Assembly: GCA_002842095.1 (NCBI GenBank)
Contig: PHCB01000002.1
Span: forward strand, 143,801-207,800
Reading direction: 5' to 3'
From: a candidate division BRC1 bacterium HGW-BRC1-1
GTDB lineage: Bacteria > Sumerlaeota > Sumerlaeia > Sumerlaeales > Sumerlaeaceae
Length of the DNA: 64,000 nucleotides
The translations under genes were made by a program, and so were the position numbers. The notes beneath the pieces were generated by a model. That model was not told where the DNA came from. It made no database searches and worked only from the letters and a program-made list of their open reading frames with translations. Below are positions 49,420 through 59,283 of this stretch, one piece after another (position 1 is the stretch's first letter; the number at the start of each line of letters is the position of its first letter).

Positions 49420-52400
49420 TTGAGTAGGTTAACCAAACATAGCGCCATTCTGGGGCTGCCGCTTGTTCTTGCGGTGGTAACGGGCATGGTCGCCTTATAC
49501 AAATCATCCACGCGGGTGGATGTCCCAGCCAACACCCCGGCTGTACTTCAAGAAATTCGCGTGCCCGAGCATTCCGCTCTGATGGCAGGTTGGCCGGCAG
49601 AAGGTACCACGGCCACCATTGAAGGGACTGCTGCTGTTCCCGCTTCAAGCGCAGCACCCTCCCTGGAAGAAGAACAAACTACTGTCAGCTTCGTGCCGGA
49701 CTATTTGCCGGCAGGCCCGAAACCGGGCAACGTGGTGGTGGCTAACGTTTTGGAAGGGGGCATTTACGAGGACGAGGAAATTAAGCTTCCTCCGCGCCCC
49801 GAGCCTCCGCCTGTTCGTCCCGACACCTGGAACCTCAGTGAATACGAAGCGCTGGCAGTTTCGGCCACCGAACTCGCTGATCCTCTCACCCTGCTCCCCG
49901 ATGGAGCAGTGACGATTCCTCCCGCGCCGTTGAGCCTGGAGGAAGTGCTTGCGGCCAACCGCCCGTTGCGTCCCATCGATTATGCCGAAGCCGACGATGC
50001 CGTGAAGCCCGGGCCACTGGAGCCGGGGCAGATCGAAATCGAAAGTGCCCAGTACATCGACTTCGACGAAGAGCGCAATATGGTGTACGCCACCGGACGC
50101 CCTGTGGCGCGGTTCGGGGCCTACGTCATCAAGGCCGACAAGATTATGGTGGATACCCGCTTGCGGGAAATCCAGGCCGAGGGTGACGTCATACTCACCA
50201 GCGAAGACCAGCACATCGAAGCCAAAGCTGTTTCGGTGAACGCCAACAACAACGAGGGCGTGGCCTACGAGGCGAAGGGCCGCTCGGGCAGTTTCTATTT
50301 TATGGGCGACCCGATGTGCGGCAACGGTACGACGACTTTCCGCCAGTTGAGCAAGGAAGAGTCGTACTTCAAAGACGCCTCTTTCACGACCTGCAATTTT
50401 GGAGTGCCCCATTTCCGTGTGCGCGCCAAGGAATTTTCTGTCTTTAATAACGATCGTATCTTCGCGCGGAACGTCGTGGTTTACGTTCATGAAGTGCCGG
50501 TGCTTTGGTTGCCGTACTTCACGCGATCTATGAAAGAGGGCACTCCCTGGGGGGGCAGTATCGGTAACGATGGCCAGTTGGGGATGTTCGTGCGGGTCTT
50601 CTATGACTATCGCGCATCGTGCTATGTGCCTTCTGACGTCGATCCCGACACCATGATTCGTTCGAGTTATGGCTACGCACGGACGCGCGTGGATTATTTC
50701 TCCAAGCGCGGCATGGGCGAGGGACTTACCTATGCATATTCATTTGCCCAGGGGAAGCATCGCGGAAACCTCGATGTTTATAACCTGAACGACAAGGAAC
50801 GTGATGTGGGTGATGACAGCGGTTCGCGTTATTACGTGAACTGGTGGCATCGTACCCGGGTGACCGATGAACTGGAATGGCTCGCGGACGTGGATTACCC
50901 GAGCGATCCGGACCTCTTTTATGACGTATTCGATCGCATCCGTGGTGGTGGCGAGCGGCGGCGTGATCGCATCCCCGAGAGACGCGTTTCGACAGCCCTT
51001 GAGTGGACCACCGAAAACTTTTTCGCGGGAATTCAGGTGGAACTGAAAGACCGCATTGGTCGCGATCGTGTTTCGTATTTTGCCGATCCGAAGGACAACG
51101 ATTACAACTACGACCGCGGTTATAACAACGAAACCCAAATCCGCGTGACGCCTCCCGGAATGCTGGGCGGTATGGCGGTCGGGTACGATGGCTATTACAC
51201 CGACCCTGCCTCGATTCAAGACTCTGATTTGGAAGATGGTATCTCAACGAATCGATATGGCCGGGTGACCGAGCGACTGCCCCAGATTACTGTGTCGAGC
51301 AATCAACTGCGGTTGGGTACTCTGCCATGGTGGTATCACATGGACCTGAACGTAATTAACAATCTCGATAAGGGCCTGAACATTGTCGGCACCGATGACG
51401 ATGCGTTCGTTCGCGGGTTTGATCTCTATCAATCTCTGACGAACCAGATTAAGATTGGCGAGCGTTGCACACTGGTCACTAAATTCGGTCTTGGCGTGGG
51501 CGTGATGGAGCGCGAAGACGATTCGTTTAACTTCGACCTGCCTACCGGCGCGACCTTTCCGTTCGTAATGAACGGCCAGAAGATTGACGATGACATCATC
51601 GGATTGACGCTGCTTGACCGCGACACGTTCCTGGTGGGGCGGAAGACTTTTAGTCTGAAGGATGTGAATCCCGCTTTCGCCTACGGCGACATCGATTCCA
51701 AGTTTAACACACGGATTTCAAACGCGCTTTCGCATTACATCCGCTGGCGTTTCCGCGAGGGCACGAATGACAGTCTGGGGCAGTTCTACGAAAACATCGG
51801 TGCGCTCAAAACCCGTGACGATCTTTATAATTTCCGGAACTCTGAAAACTGGATCGAATCGGGTTTGGTCTACAACCTGATCTATCCGCGCCTGACGGCG
51901 AACGTTTCACTGGGACACAATTTACAGGGTGAGGGAGACATCACACCGAACGAACTCCGTCAGTACATCAACGCCGGTGCAGGATGGACCAACGATCGCA
52001 ATACGTTGGGACTGAATGGCGGCGTGGGGTTGCAGGAACGTCAACTGCGGGACCCGACCGACCCCAATGAATTCCAGCAGAATTCTCTGACCTACTACTT
52101 GTCGGGCCGATACACGCCGGTTCACAAGCGGTTCTACGCAAGCACTTCGGCTTATTTCATCCAGAACAAGAATTCCGACCCCCTGGGCGGATCACCCGAC
52201 GAAGGCAATCTGGATAGTCGGAACGATTCGAACATCGACTTCACCGTGGGAAAAAAACTGGGTACCAAGTATGCCATGGAAGTCGCCTCGCGGTATCGCA
52301 CGAATCTGTCTACCAATAGTGATGGTGATTCCAAGGGCCAGTTCACTGATACCTACGTTCGCCTGCGTCGCGATTTCCACGATGTCATTGGCACGCTTTC

Positions 52401-52575
52401 AGTGGGGCTCAACGATACGGGCTTGTCCAAGGACGATGAGTCGAACGATTCCAGTTATCAGGTACGATTCGACGTGCAGTTCAAGAAGCCGGGACAAAAG
52501 GGATTGCCTCCTTATGTCCGCACGACCGATTTGTATTCTCGCAGCAAGCTGGGCGCGTTTGAAACGGGCGGCTGA
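49420..52575 (+). CDS. LptA/LptD-like outer-membrane LPS assembly protein
   Basis: 1051 residues from a TTG. A membrane segment (about 11-28) takes the place of a signal peptide. A Pro/Glu-rich linker (about 30-200) leads to an OstA/LptA-like beta-taco (about 205-340: IESAQYIDFDEERNMVYATG, ADKIMVDTRLREIQAEGDV). The remainder has LptD-like outer-membrane barrel character, with VPVLWLPYFTRSMKEG marking the junction seen in LptD, then alternating aromatic strands to the end. It should complete LPS delivery to the outer leaflet. The linker is much longer than in enterobacterial LptD. It probably forms an operon with the LptF/G gene. Confidence 0.88.
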   Translation: MSRLTKHSAILGLPLVLAVVTGMVALYKSSTRVDVPANTPAVLQEIRVPEHSALMAGWPAEGTTATIEGTAAVPASSAAPSLEEEQTTVSFVPDYLPAGPKPGNVVVANVLEGGIYEDEEIKLPPRPEPPPVRPDTWNLSEYEALAVSATELADPLTLLPDGAVTIPPAPLSLEEVLAANRPLRPIDYAEADDAVKPGPLEPGQIEIESAQYIDFDEERNMVYATGRPVARFGAYVIKADKIMVDTRLREIQAEGDVILTSEDQHIEAKAVSVNANNNEGVAYEAKGRSGSFYFMGDPMCGNGTTTFRQLSKEESYFKDASFTTCNFGVPHFRVRAKEFSVFNNDRIFARNVVVYVHEVPVLWLPYFTRSMKEGTPWGGSIGNDGQLGMFVRVFYDYRASCYVPSDVDPDTMIRSSYGYARTRVDYFSKRGMGEGLTYAYSFAQGKHRGNLDVYNLNDKERDVGDDSGSRYYVNWWHRTRVTDELEWLADVDYPSDPDLFYDVFDRIRGGGERRRDRIPERRVSTALEWTTENFFAGIQVELKDRIGRDRVSYFADPKDNDYNYDRGYNNETQIRVTPPGMLGGMAVGYDGYYTDPASIQDSDLEDGISTNRYGRVTERLPQITVSSNQLRLGTLPWWYHMDLNVINNLDKGLNIVGTDDDAFVRGFDLYQSLTNQIKIGERCTLVTKFGLGVGVMEREDDSFNFDLPTGATFPFVMNGQKIDDDIIGLTLLDRDTFLVGRKTFSLKDVNPAFAYGDIDSKFNTRISNALSHYIRWRFREGTNDSLGQFYENIGALKTRDDLYNFRNSENWIESGLVYNLIYPRLTANVSLGHNLQGEGDITPNELRQYINAGAGWTNDRNTLGLNGGVGLQERQLRDPTDPNEFQQNSLTYYLSGRYTPVHKRFYASTSAYFIQNKNSDPLGGSPDEGNLDSRNDSNIDFTVGKKLGTKYAMEVASRYRTNLSTNSDGDSKGQFTDTYVRLRRDFHDVIGTLSVGLNDTGLSKDDESNDSSYQVRFDVQFKKPGQKGLPPYVRTTDLYSRSKLGAFETGG

Positions 52576-52620
52576 TAACGAATCGCGCCAGCTAATTATC
52601 GCATCGAGAGTGGAAGAATA

Positions 52621-53034
52621 ATGTCCAAGACAAAGAAAAAGATTTTAGCAGTCGATGACGAAAACGATCTGCTGCTTATTATAAAGACGGCATTGTTCAG
52701 CGAAGGATTCGACGTGTCGACGGCGTCCAACGGGCTTGATGCGCTGGCCATGGCGGAGGATTCCAAACCCGATCTGGTGATTCTGGACATGATGATGCCC
52801 GAGATGAATGGCTTTGAAGTATTGAGCCAGATGCGCCTGATGCCCGCGCTGGAGAGCGTGCCCGTCATCATGTTGACCGGCGTGTCGGAGCGAGGGACTA
52901 TCCGTGAGGCAATTGATGCGGGGATCAATTATTACATAGTCAAGCCATTTGACTTTCACGACCTGATCGCAAAGGTCAAACTTGCAATCGCCGATGCTGA
53001 AAGCGGTGGCATGGCGGGTCCGTCAATTCCCTGA
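52621..53034 (+). CDS. CheY-like single-domain response regulator
   Basis: 137 residues; AGAGTGGAAGAATA precedes the ATG. A complete receiver is present: the acidic pair in ILAVDDE, phospho-acceptor Asp in LVILDMMMPEMNGFEV, the Thr in VIMLTGVSE and Lys in YIVKPFD. There is no output domain. It sits 41 bp upstream of the giant Ser/Thr kinase gene and 45 bp after the LptD-like gene on the same strand. It could carry phosphoryl groups from one of the nearby histidine kinases, or be a target of the Ser/Thr kinase. Confidence 0.93.
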   Translation: MSKTKKKILAVDDENDLLLIIKTALFSEGFDVSTASNGLDALAMAEDSKPDLVILDMMMPEMNGFEVLSQMRLMPALESVPVIMLTGVSERGTIREAIDAGINYYIVKPFDFHDLIAKVKLAIADAESGGMAGPSIP

Positions 53035-53075
53035 CGAGTGCCCGCGGACTATTGCGTTCGTAAGGCACTATAAAA

Positions 53076-56000
53076 GTGATGGAGGGGAAGGTTCGGTTGA
53101 CGACAAGTGCTCGATATCCTCTATGGATGGGTTTTGCTGTAATACTCAGTCTGTGGGGGGGGTATGGCATTACAGCAGCGCCGCAAGAGACCGTTGCTCG
53201 AATGGGTTTCGAGGGGGCCAGCGAACCCGTTTGCTATGATGTCGACTGGGATGGAACCTGGGAAGTTCTGGTGGCCGGGGCCCATGGTGAGGTGGTTTGT
53301 TATTCCGCAAAGGGGATGCGGAAAATCTGGCGCGCCACGGTGGGTGAAAAATCTCTGACCTCTGTTGTCGTGGGCGATTTCGCCGGCACTGGGGCATTGG
53401 TTGTAGCCACAGCTTCCTCCGGTGGAACCGTTTATTTTCTTCGGGCTACGGACGGATTGTTGCTGGCGCAACACGAGGTTGGTGCGCCTGTTACCGTGCC
53501 ACCCTCGGTGGCGCCGCTCAAAAGTATCAACAAGTCACAACGCGATGGCGTTGTGGTTTGTGATGATAATGGCGATATCCACCTCGTTGAACTGGAGGGC
53601 GGAAAGGCTCGCGGCCTTTACACGGTTTCCAACACGGTGGAACAGGAGGACAAGTCGGGTGCCCGGCGCCGTGTGATCCTCGGAAGAATCACCCGGCCCG
53701 TGACGGTGTCCGATGTCACGGGAGACGGGGTCCCCGAGATTCTTGCCGGTACGGTAAACGGGGCGGTGCAGGCATTTCCCCTCAACAAGCCGGCAGATCG
53801 TTATCTTTGGTTCGCGGCGCAGGGAACGCATATCGACACGAGTATCGCTGCCGCGGATTTCTTCGGTCGCGGATCCAGCCAGATCGCTTTCGGCACACGT
53901 CCCGGCGATTTGTTTGTCCTGGAATTCGATGCAACGACCGGCGGATTTTCCGAGGTTCGGCGTGATCGACTTCTTGGTTCCCCAAACGGTCATCTTGTAG
54001 TCGCGGACCTCGATGGTGATGGATTCCCCGATCTGGCGGCTGCCACCGGGACGTCCGTGGTGGCGTTCGAGGGGCGTGCTTCGCTCACGCGTTATGAAAA
54101 GATGCCCTACACCGCAGTCTCACCACCTCTTGGTCCCATTGGAGTCGTGGGTATTGAAGGGCGCAAGCCGGTTATTTTCTCCTGCGATTCACGCCCCATG
54201 TCTTTGTTTGTTGATTCATCGACGGGCGAGGAAATTTCTCGTCAGAAACCCCCCACATTTTTCCCCCATGTAGCACCCATGGGTAATTTTGACGGCAGCG
54301 GACGCGTGCAATATGTCTGCATGTCGCCCGACCGATCGAATCTTTTTCATGTCGTGATGGATGAAAAAATTGATCCGATCATCCCTCCCATCATGGCTTA
54401 TGGCACAAATTTTCAACGAGATGGACAAGCCACCAAGCTGAGTTGGGATCGGTTAGAAGCCCAGCGTCAGCGCGTGGAGGCCTCTCTGGCCGAGAGGCTT
54501 GCTGCCGCGCAATCCGCCTACGAGGCGGGGGCAAAAAAAGATGCGCGGACCGCCCTGGCGGAGGCGCTGGCTATACGGCCCCAATCTCCTGAGGGGATGA
54601 AGCTGAAAGCCCGGCTGACGCGAGCACGCCGCATGGCGGCCAACGGCTTGATATTGGTGGTGATGGTAATTGGCGCTGCCGGCGCGTGGACTTATGTTAA
54701 TGCATCGCGGCGTCGACGTCGTGCACTGAAGGTGGCGGAATCTGCCTCCGCTGAAGGCGATTTTATGGCCGCCATAAGAGGCTATGAGGAGGCCTTGGCG
54801 CACGACCCAAACAACGAGAAACTCAATCTGGCCCTTGCTGAAGCGATGCTCGCGGCTGGTATGCGAACAGAGTCCAGTATATCGGTCTATCAGCAGTCGA
54901 GAGCGGCCAACCCCGATCGCAGCGATTTCACCCTCGCTCTGGCCGAGTCATACGCGGCAGCCGGCAACGAGAGCGATGAGGCCCTGGAAGCGTATCAAGT
55001 TGCTTTGGGCATCATGGAGTCCGGGCGGGGCACCATTGCCTTTCATGCGGGCAACATCATGCGCGAACGGGGCGAGCTGGATAAAGCACTTCGTTATTAC
55101 AAAATTGCTTATGGTGAGCATTATCGCGAGGCGGGGATTTTCAGAAAACTGACCGATATTTATCTTGAGATGGGTCAGTTCTCCGAACGGACGTTGCCGG
55201 TATTTGAGCGCATCGCGGATGAGCGTCGGGACGATGTTCCCTTCATGGAAGGGTTGTGCCGTTGTTATCTGGCAGCTCACCGAATGGATGCCACTGCCCG
55301 CGAGGCAGCATCCCGTATGTTGGCCATTACGCCCGAGAACGCTGCGGCGCTTCGGCTCATGGCACGCTGCGAACTACAGGCTGGACACGCCGACCGTGCG
55401 GCGCATTTTGCCCTGGAGGCCCGAACAGTTGCACCGGCTGACGCTGACCTGTTGGAACTGCTGGCGCATTGCTACATGGCATTGGAGCGCAGCGATGACG
55501 AAGCCATGGCGCTGTATCGCGAGGCCCTGGAGGCACTGCCAAACCAGCCCGATTTACTGCGGGTGGTGGCCGGCGGACTGGTAGCGCCGGGAAGTCCGAC
55601 TCTGGATGATGAGGGATACGATCTCGTAATGCGTGCAGCTCAGGCCAACGCTCAGGACGGAGAAATTCTGTTGGGTGCCGCTGCCGGCGCCGAAGCCCGC
55701 GGGCAGCACCTTCAGGTGATTTCAACCCTCGAGCGAGCGATGGAACTGGGCTATCAGTCGGGTGAGTTGTATTGCCGCCTGGCCGACGCCTATGCAGCGG
55801 TTTCTCCGGTTCCCCCGCCTGCCGCCGAGACGGTTTTGCGCGAAGCTCTGAAGGTGCAGGCTGATAATCCGGTGTATCTGCGCGCGCTGGCGCGCCTGCT
55901 GGGGGCGTCTGGCCGGACGGATCCCGACACGGTCATCGTGCTGGAGAAGGCCTTCAATCGCGATAACAGCGATTTCGAACTGGGCCGCCAACTCGCCCAG

Positions 56001-57953
56001 TCGCTGATGGTCAACGGCCGTTACGATGAGGTCTTGAAGCTCGTGCGCTGGTTGCTTCAGCACGACAAGGAAAGCACCGAACTGCAGAAGTTGCATGCCG
56101 AGGCCTCGTTAAAAAACAATCGCATCGACGAGGCGATTCGTCAGTACGAGCACATGCTGGGGCAACACCCCGATGATGCGGAAGCGCAGGTGAATCTGGC
56201 CAAGGCGCTGGCGGAGAAACAACGCACAGACGACGTAGCTGCTTCGCGCTATGAAGCGGCGCTGGCTCTGGAACCCGAAGCGGTGGGCATCCGCATGATG
56301 TTTGCCCGTCACCATGCCCTTGGTGGGCGCATGGCGCGGGCCGTGGAGGAGTTTCGCGTGGCCGGCGGTCAGGGCGGCGATGCGGTCGATCGCGTACTGG
56401 AAGAGGTGCGGGTGCTCGTGGCTGCGGCGCCGGATCGTCCCGATCTGCGCTGGTTTCTTGCCAACACACTCATTGAAACCGGACGCCTGGAAGAAGCGGT
56501 TACGAATCTCATGGCCATCTTCGAGGCAGATCCCTCGCAGATGAAAGCGGTCGTGCAGGGGTATGATCGCGTGCTGGCGCGTGACCCGTCCAACATGACG
56601 GCGAATCATCGCAAGGGGGTGCTGCTGAAAGCGCAGGGGCAATTCGAAGAGGCGCGGCCCCTGCTCGAAGCGGCGGCGCGGGCGAATCCATCCAACGCTG
56701 AAGTTTTGGGGGAACTGGCAGATTTGTATGAACAGATCTTGTCGGAGAAAGACAACGTGGCGGTTCGCTTCGCCCTCGCAAAAACGTATTATGCCATGGG
56801 CTCCCAAGATCTGGCCATCGGACAGTTTCAGACCACCCAGCAGGATTTCCGCTATGAGAACGAAAGCATCAAGATGCTCGGTCTCTGTTTCACTGCGAAG
56901 GGGATGTTGGATTTCGCCCTCACGGAATTCAAAAAGCTTGTTATCGACGAGGAAATCAAAGGTCTGCTGTACGATCTGGGTGAGTTGTATCTGGCGAAGA
57001 ATGGTCTGGTGGGGGCAAAGGAAGTGTATCGCATCCTGTTCGCCACGGACATCCATTACCGCGATGTGAAGCTGAAGTTCGAGATGCTGAAGGGTTCCAC
57101 GAGCGACCCCCTTGGTCTGGAGAGCAGCGCCCTCATGACCCAGCTGAGCGAGCAGGCTCGCCGCCGTTACAACCTGCTGGAAGAAGTGGGTCGCGGCGCC
57201 ATGGGTATTGTCTACAAGGCCCACGACAACGAACTGGACGAAGTGGTGGCTTTGAAAATCCTGCCTGAAAATCTCAGCCAGAACCCTGAAGCGCTCATGC
57301 GGTTCCGGGCCGAAGCGCGGTCGGCGCGGCGGCTGTCACACCCCCACATTGTGCGTATCCACGATATCGGCGAGGAAATGGGTCGCCGATACATTAGCAT
57401 GGAATATGTGCCCGGTTCCGATCTGAAAAAGTATTTCCGCAGCGTAGGGCGCGCGCTTCCCGCACAGGAAGTAATCACCCTGATGGCGCCGCTTGCCTCG
57501 GCTCTGGAATACGCTCATTCCATGGGCATCGTGCATCGCGATGTGAAGCCCGCGAACATTTTGCTCAATGAAAAGCTCGTTCCTAAAATCAGCGATTTCG
57601 GCATCGCGAAGTTGTTGGAAGCCACCGGTGAAACCAAGGCGGGGGCCGTCATCGGCACGCCCATGTATATGAGCCCCGAACAGGTTAAGGGCGAAGTGGC
57701 GGACGAGCGTGCCGATGTGTATTCCTTCGGCGTAATGATGTATGAAATGGCCGGAGGCCGCACGCCGTTCTACGAGGGCGATCTCTCGTACCAGCACGTT
57801 CATGTGCAGCCGGCGCCGCTCAATTCGGGGCAACCCGAGTTGGACGCCCTGGTGATGAAGTGTCTTAAGAAGAATCGCGAGGAGCGTTGCGCAAACATGG
57901 GCGAGGTGCGGCGAGCGCTGGAAACAATGTTACGCGACGAGCAGGCGGATTAA
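53076..57953 (+). CDS. Transmembrane Ser/Thr protein kinase with N-terminal beta-propeller and TPR array
   Basis: 1625 residues. A leader (about 15-35, GITAAPQ) is followed by an extracytoplasmic FG-GAP/PQQ-like propeller (about 40-450, with DVDWDGTWEVLVAG, DVTGDGVPEILAG, DLDGDGFPDLAA). A short coiled coil, one membrane helix (about 521-543) and a basic stop-transfer RRRRR come next. About twenty TPR-like helical repeats (about 550-1335) and a C-terminal kinase domain (about 1360-1620) complete it. The kinase has GRGAMG, VALK, HRDVKPAN, DFG and SPEQ, so it should be active. The usual bacterial order is kinase first; here it is reversed. A TTG at 53097 with GGAGGGG nine bases ahead is a good alternative start. 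Confidence 0.93.
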   Translation: MMEGKVRLTTSARYPLWMGFAVILSLWGGYGITAAPQETVARMGFEGASEPVCYDVDWDGTWEVLVAGAHGEVVCYSAKGMRKIWRATVGEKSLTSVVVGDFAGTGALVVATASSGGTVYFLRATDGLLLAQHEVGAPVTVPPSVAPLKSINKSQRDGVVVCDDNGDIHLVELEGGKARGLYTVSNTVEQEDKSGARRRVILGRITRPVTVSDVTGDGVPEILAGTVNGAVQAFPLNKPADRYLWFAAQGTHIDTSIAAADFFGRGSSQIAFGTRPGDLFVLEFDATTGGFSEVRRDRLLGSPNGHLVVADLDGDGFPDLAAATGTSVVAFEGRASLTRYEKMPYTAVSPPLGPIGVVGIEGRKPVIFSCDSRPMSLFVDSSTGEEISRQKPPTFFPHVAPMGNFDGSGRVQYVCMSPDRSNLFHVVMDEKIDPIIPPIMAYGTNFQRDGQATKLSWDRLEAQRQRVEASLAERLAAAQSAYEAGAKKDARTALAEALAIRPQSPEGMKLKARLTRARRMAANGLILVVMVIGAAGAWTYVNASRRRRRALKVAESASAEGDFMAAIRGYEEALAHDPNNEKLNLALAEAMLAAGMRTESSISVYQQSRAANPDRSDFTLALAESYAAAGNESDEALEAYQVALGIMESGRGTIAFHAGNIMRERGELDKALRYYKIAYGEHYREAGIFRKLTDIYLEMGQFSERTLPVFERIADERRDDVPFMEGLCRCYLAAHRMDATAREAASRMLAITPENAAALRLMARCELQAGHADRAAHFALEARTVAPADADLLELLAHCYMALERSDDEAMALYREALEALPNQPDLLRVVAGGLVAPGSPTLDDEGYDLVMRAAQANAQDGEILLGAAAGAEARGQHLQVISTLERAMELGYQSGELYCRLADAYAAVSPVPPPAAETVLREALKVQADNPVYLRALARLLGASGRTDPDTVIVLEKAFNRDNSDFELGRQLAQSLMVNGRYDEVLKLVRWLLQHDKESTELQKLHAEASLKNNRIDEAIRQYEHMLGQHPDDAEAQVNLAKALAEKQRTDDVAASRYEAALALEPEAVGIRMMFARHHALGGRMARAVEEFRVAGGQGGDAVDRVLEEVRVLVAAAPDRPDLRWFLANTLIETGRLEEAVTNLMAIFEADPSQMKAVVQGYDRVLARDPSNMTANHRKGVLLKAQGQFEEARPLLEAAARANPSNAEVLGELADLYEQILSEKDNVAVRFALAKTYYAMGSQDLAIGQFQTTQQDFRYENESIKMLGLCFTAKGMLDFALTEFKKLVIDEEIKGLLYDLGELYLAKNGLVGAKEVYRILFATDIHYRDVKLKFEMLKGSTSDPLGLESSALMTQLSEQARRRYNLLEEVGRGAMGIVYKAHDNELDEVVALKILPENLSQNPEALMRFRAEARSARRLSHPHIVRIHDIGEEMGRRYISMEYVPGSDLKKYFRSVGRALPAQEVITLMAPLASALEYAHSMGIVHRDVKPANILLNEKLVPKISDFGIAKLLEATGETKAGAVIGTPMYMSPEQVKGEVADERADVYSFGVMMYEMAGGRTPFYEGDLSYQHVHVQPAPLNSGQPELDALVMKCLKKNREERCANMGEVRRALETMLRDEQAD

Positions 57954-57972
57954 CTGCCGGCAATAATGCTTT

Positions 57973-59283
57973 TCAGGATTGATGGCGGAGAGCCGGGAAA
58001 AAGATTTCCACGGTGACCCCATCCCCGGGGGTGCTGCGCAGGCTGATCTGGCCATCGTAATGTTCAATGATGCGCCGTGTGATGGACAGGCCCAATCCGG
58101 TGCCGCCGGTGCGCTGGGTGAAGAAAGGATCGAAAACGCGATTGAGCGTTTCGGGTTTGATGCCTCCGCCGTTGTCCTTCACAATCAACCGCACGCCATC
58201 ACGGGAATGGTCTGCCTGAATCGTGGTCTGCAACACGGAGCCCGAATCGCCCATGGCCTGGCGGGCATTCATATACACGTTCAGAAGCGCCTGTTTGATC
58301 TGTCCCGAATCGACCATGATAAGGGGCGGGTGCGCGTCATAGTTGCGCTCGATGGTTACCGGGTTTTCGGTGTCATGGCGAAAGAGCAGATTCAGCACTT
58401 CGTCGTTTATCTGCCGCAGGTCGGTGGGGCTGGGGTGGGGCGGGGCGGGGCGGGCATAGTCCAGCAGTTCGCTGATAATTTTTTTGCTTCGCTTTGCCTC
58501 CGTGAGGATTGCATCAAAGTCCTCCATGCGAGGGTCGTCGGGGGCGGCGTTCTTCTTGAGAAACTCCGCATACACGCTAATGATGCCGATGGGGTTATTG
58601 ATCTCGTGCGCAACACCCGCAGCCAGTTCTCCCACGGTAATCATGTTTTCGCTGCGGATGAGGTTCTCGCGGGCGCGCATCACTTCCTCTTTTTGGCGCG
58701 TGATGATCTCCACGATGAACCACGACATGAGGATGACGAGCCAGATGAAGACGACGCGGATGACGTTGGTTGGAGTGTAGGCGGGAAAGGTCGCGTCCTG
58801 AATGATGAGGGTGAAAATATAAATAACCCCCACCACCACGTTTGCCCGGAAGTTTTCGCGCGGGCCGGGGAAGAGTGCGAAACCTCGAAGAATCAGCAGA
58901 AAATAGAAGACGTAAAAATCCGACGGCGCCCGGCCAATGGCGAGAATTGCCCCGCGTCCCTGCGCGGCGAAGTAACCATCAAGAATAACCAGAGCGGTTA
59001 TGAAGGCCACGTCCAGACAGTAAGAGACGAAACAGACGGCCCGCACCTGGCGCAGCCCCACGCGGGAAAACCAGAGCAGATAACTCTCGCCCAGATTGGC
59101 CATGAAATAGCCGACGAAGACCATGAACATCGGCACCGGGGGCAGGCGGTCTCCGGTACGGGCCCAGAACCAATACATCAGGGCTGCGGTCAGGATGGAC
59201 CATTTAAGGGGGATGATGGCGCGTTTTTCCACGCCCCGTAACCAATGGAGAAATTCCCGTTCCTCGAGGCGTAACTCAGCCAC
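57973..59283 (-). CDS. Membrane histidine kinase
   Basis: 436 residues from a GTG overlapping the upstream gene by 8 bp. Six hydrophobic segments (about 25-200) form an integral membrane sensor with little outside sequence, so it may sense something in the membrane. The cytoplasmic part has the H-box GELAAGVAHEINNPIGI, N-box LLNVYMNARQAM, G1 VKDNGGGI and G2 GTGLGLS, all intact. It has no receiver of its own. Coupling to the hybrid pseudokinase upstream suggests that it supplies phosphoryl groups to that protein's receiver. It is convergent with the Ser/Thr kinase gene, 19 bp apart. Confidence 0.94.
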   Translation of the reverse strand: MAELRLEEREFLHWLRGVEKRAIIPLKWSILTAALMYWFWARTGDRLPPVPMFMVFVGYFMANLGESYLLWFSRVGLRQVRAVCFVSYCLDVAFITALVILDGYFAAQGRGAILAIGRAPSDFYVFYFLLILRGFALFPGPRENFRANVVVGVIYIFTLIIQDATFPAYTPTNVIRVVFIWLVILMSWFIVEIITRQKEEVMRARENLIRSENMITVGELAAGVAHEINNPIGIISVYAEFLKKNAAPDDPRMEDFDAILTEAKRSKKIISELLDYARPAPPHPSPTDLRQINDEVLNLLFRHDTENPVTIERNYDAHPPLIMVDSGQIKQALLNVYMNARQAMGDSGSVLQTTIQADHSRDGVRLIVKDNGGGIKPETLNRVFDPFFTQRTGGTGLGLSITRRIIEHYDGQISLRSTPGDGVTVEIFFPALRHQS

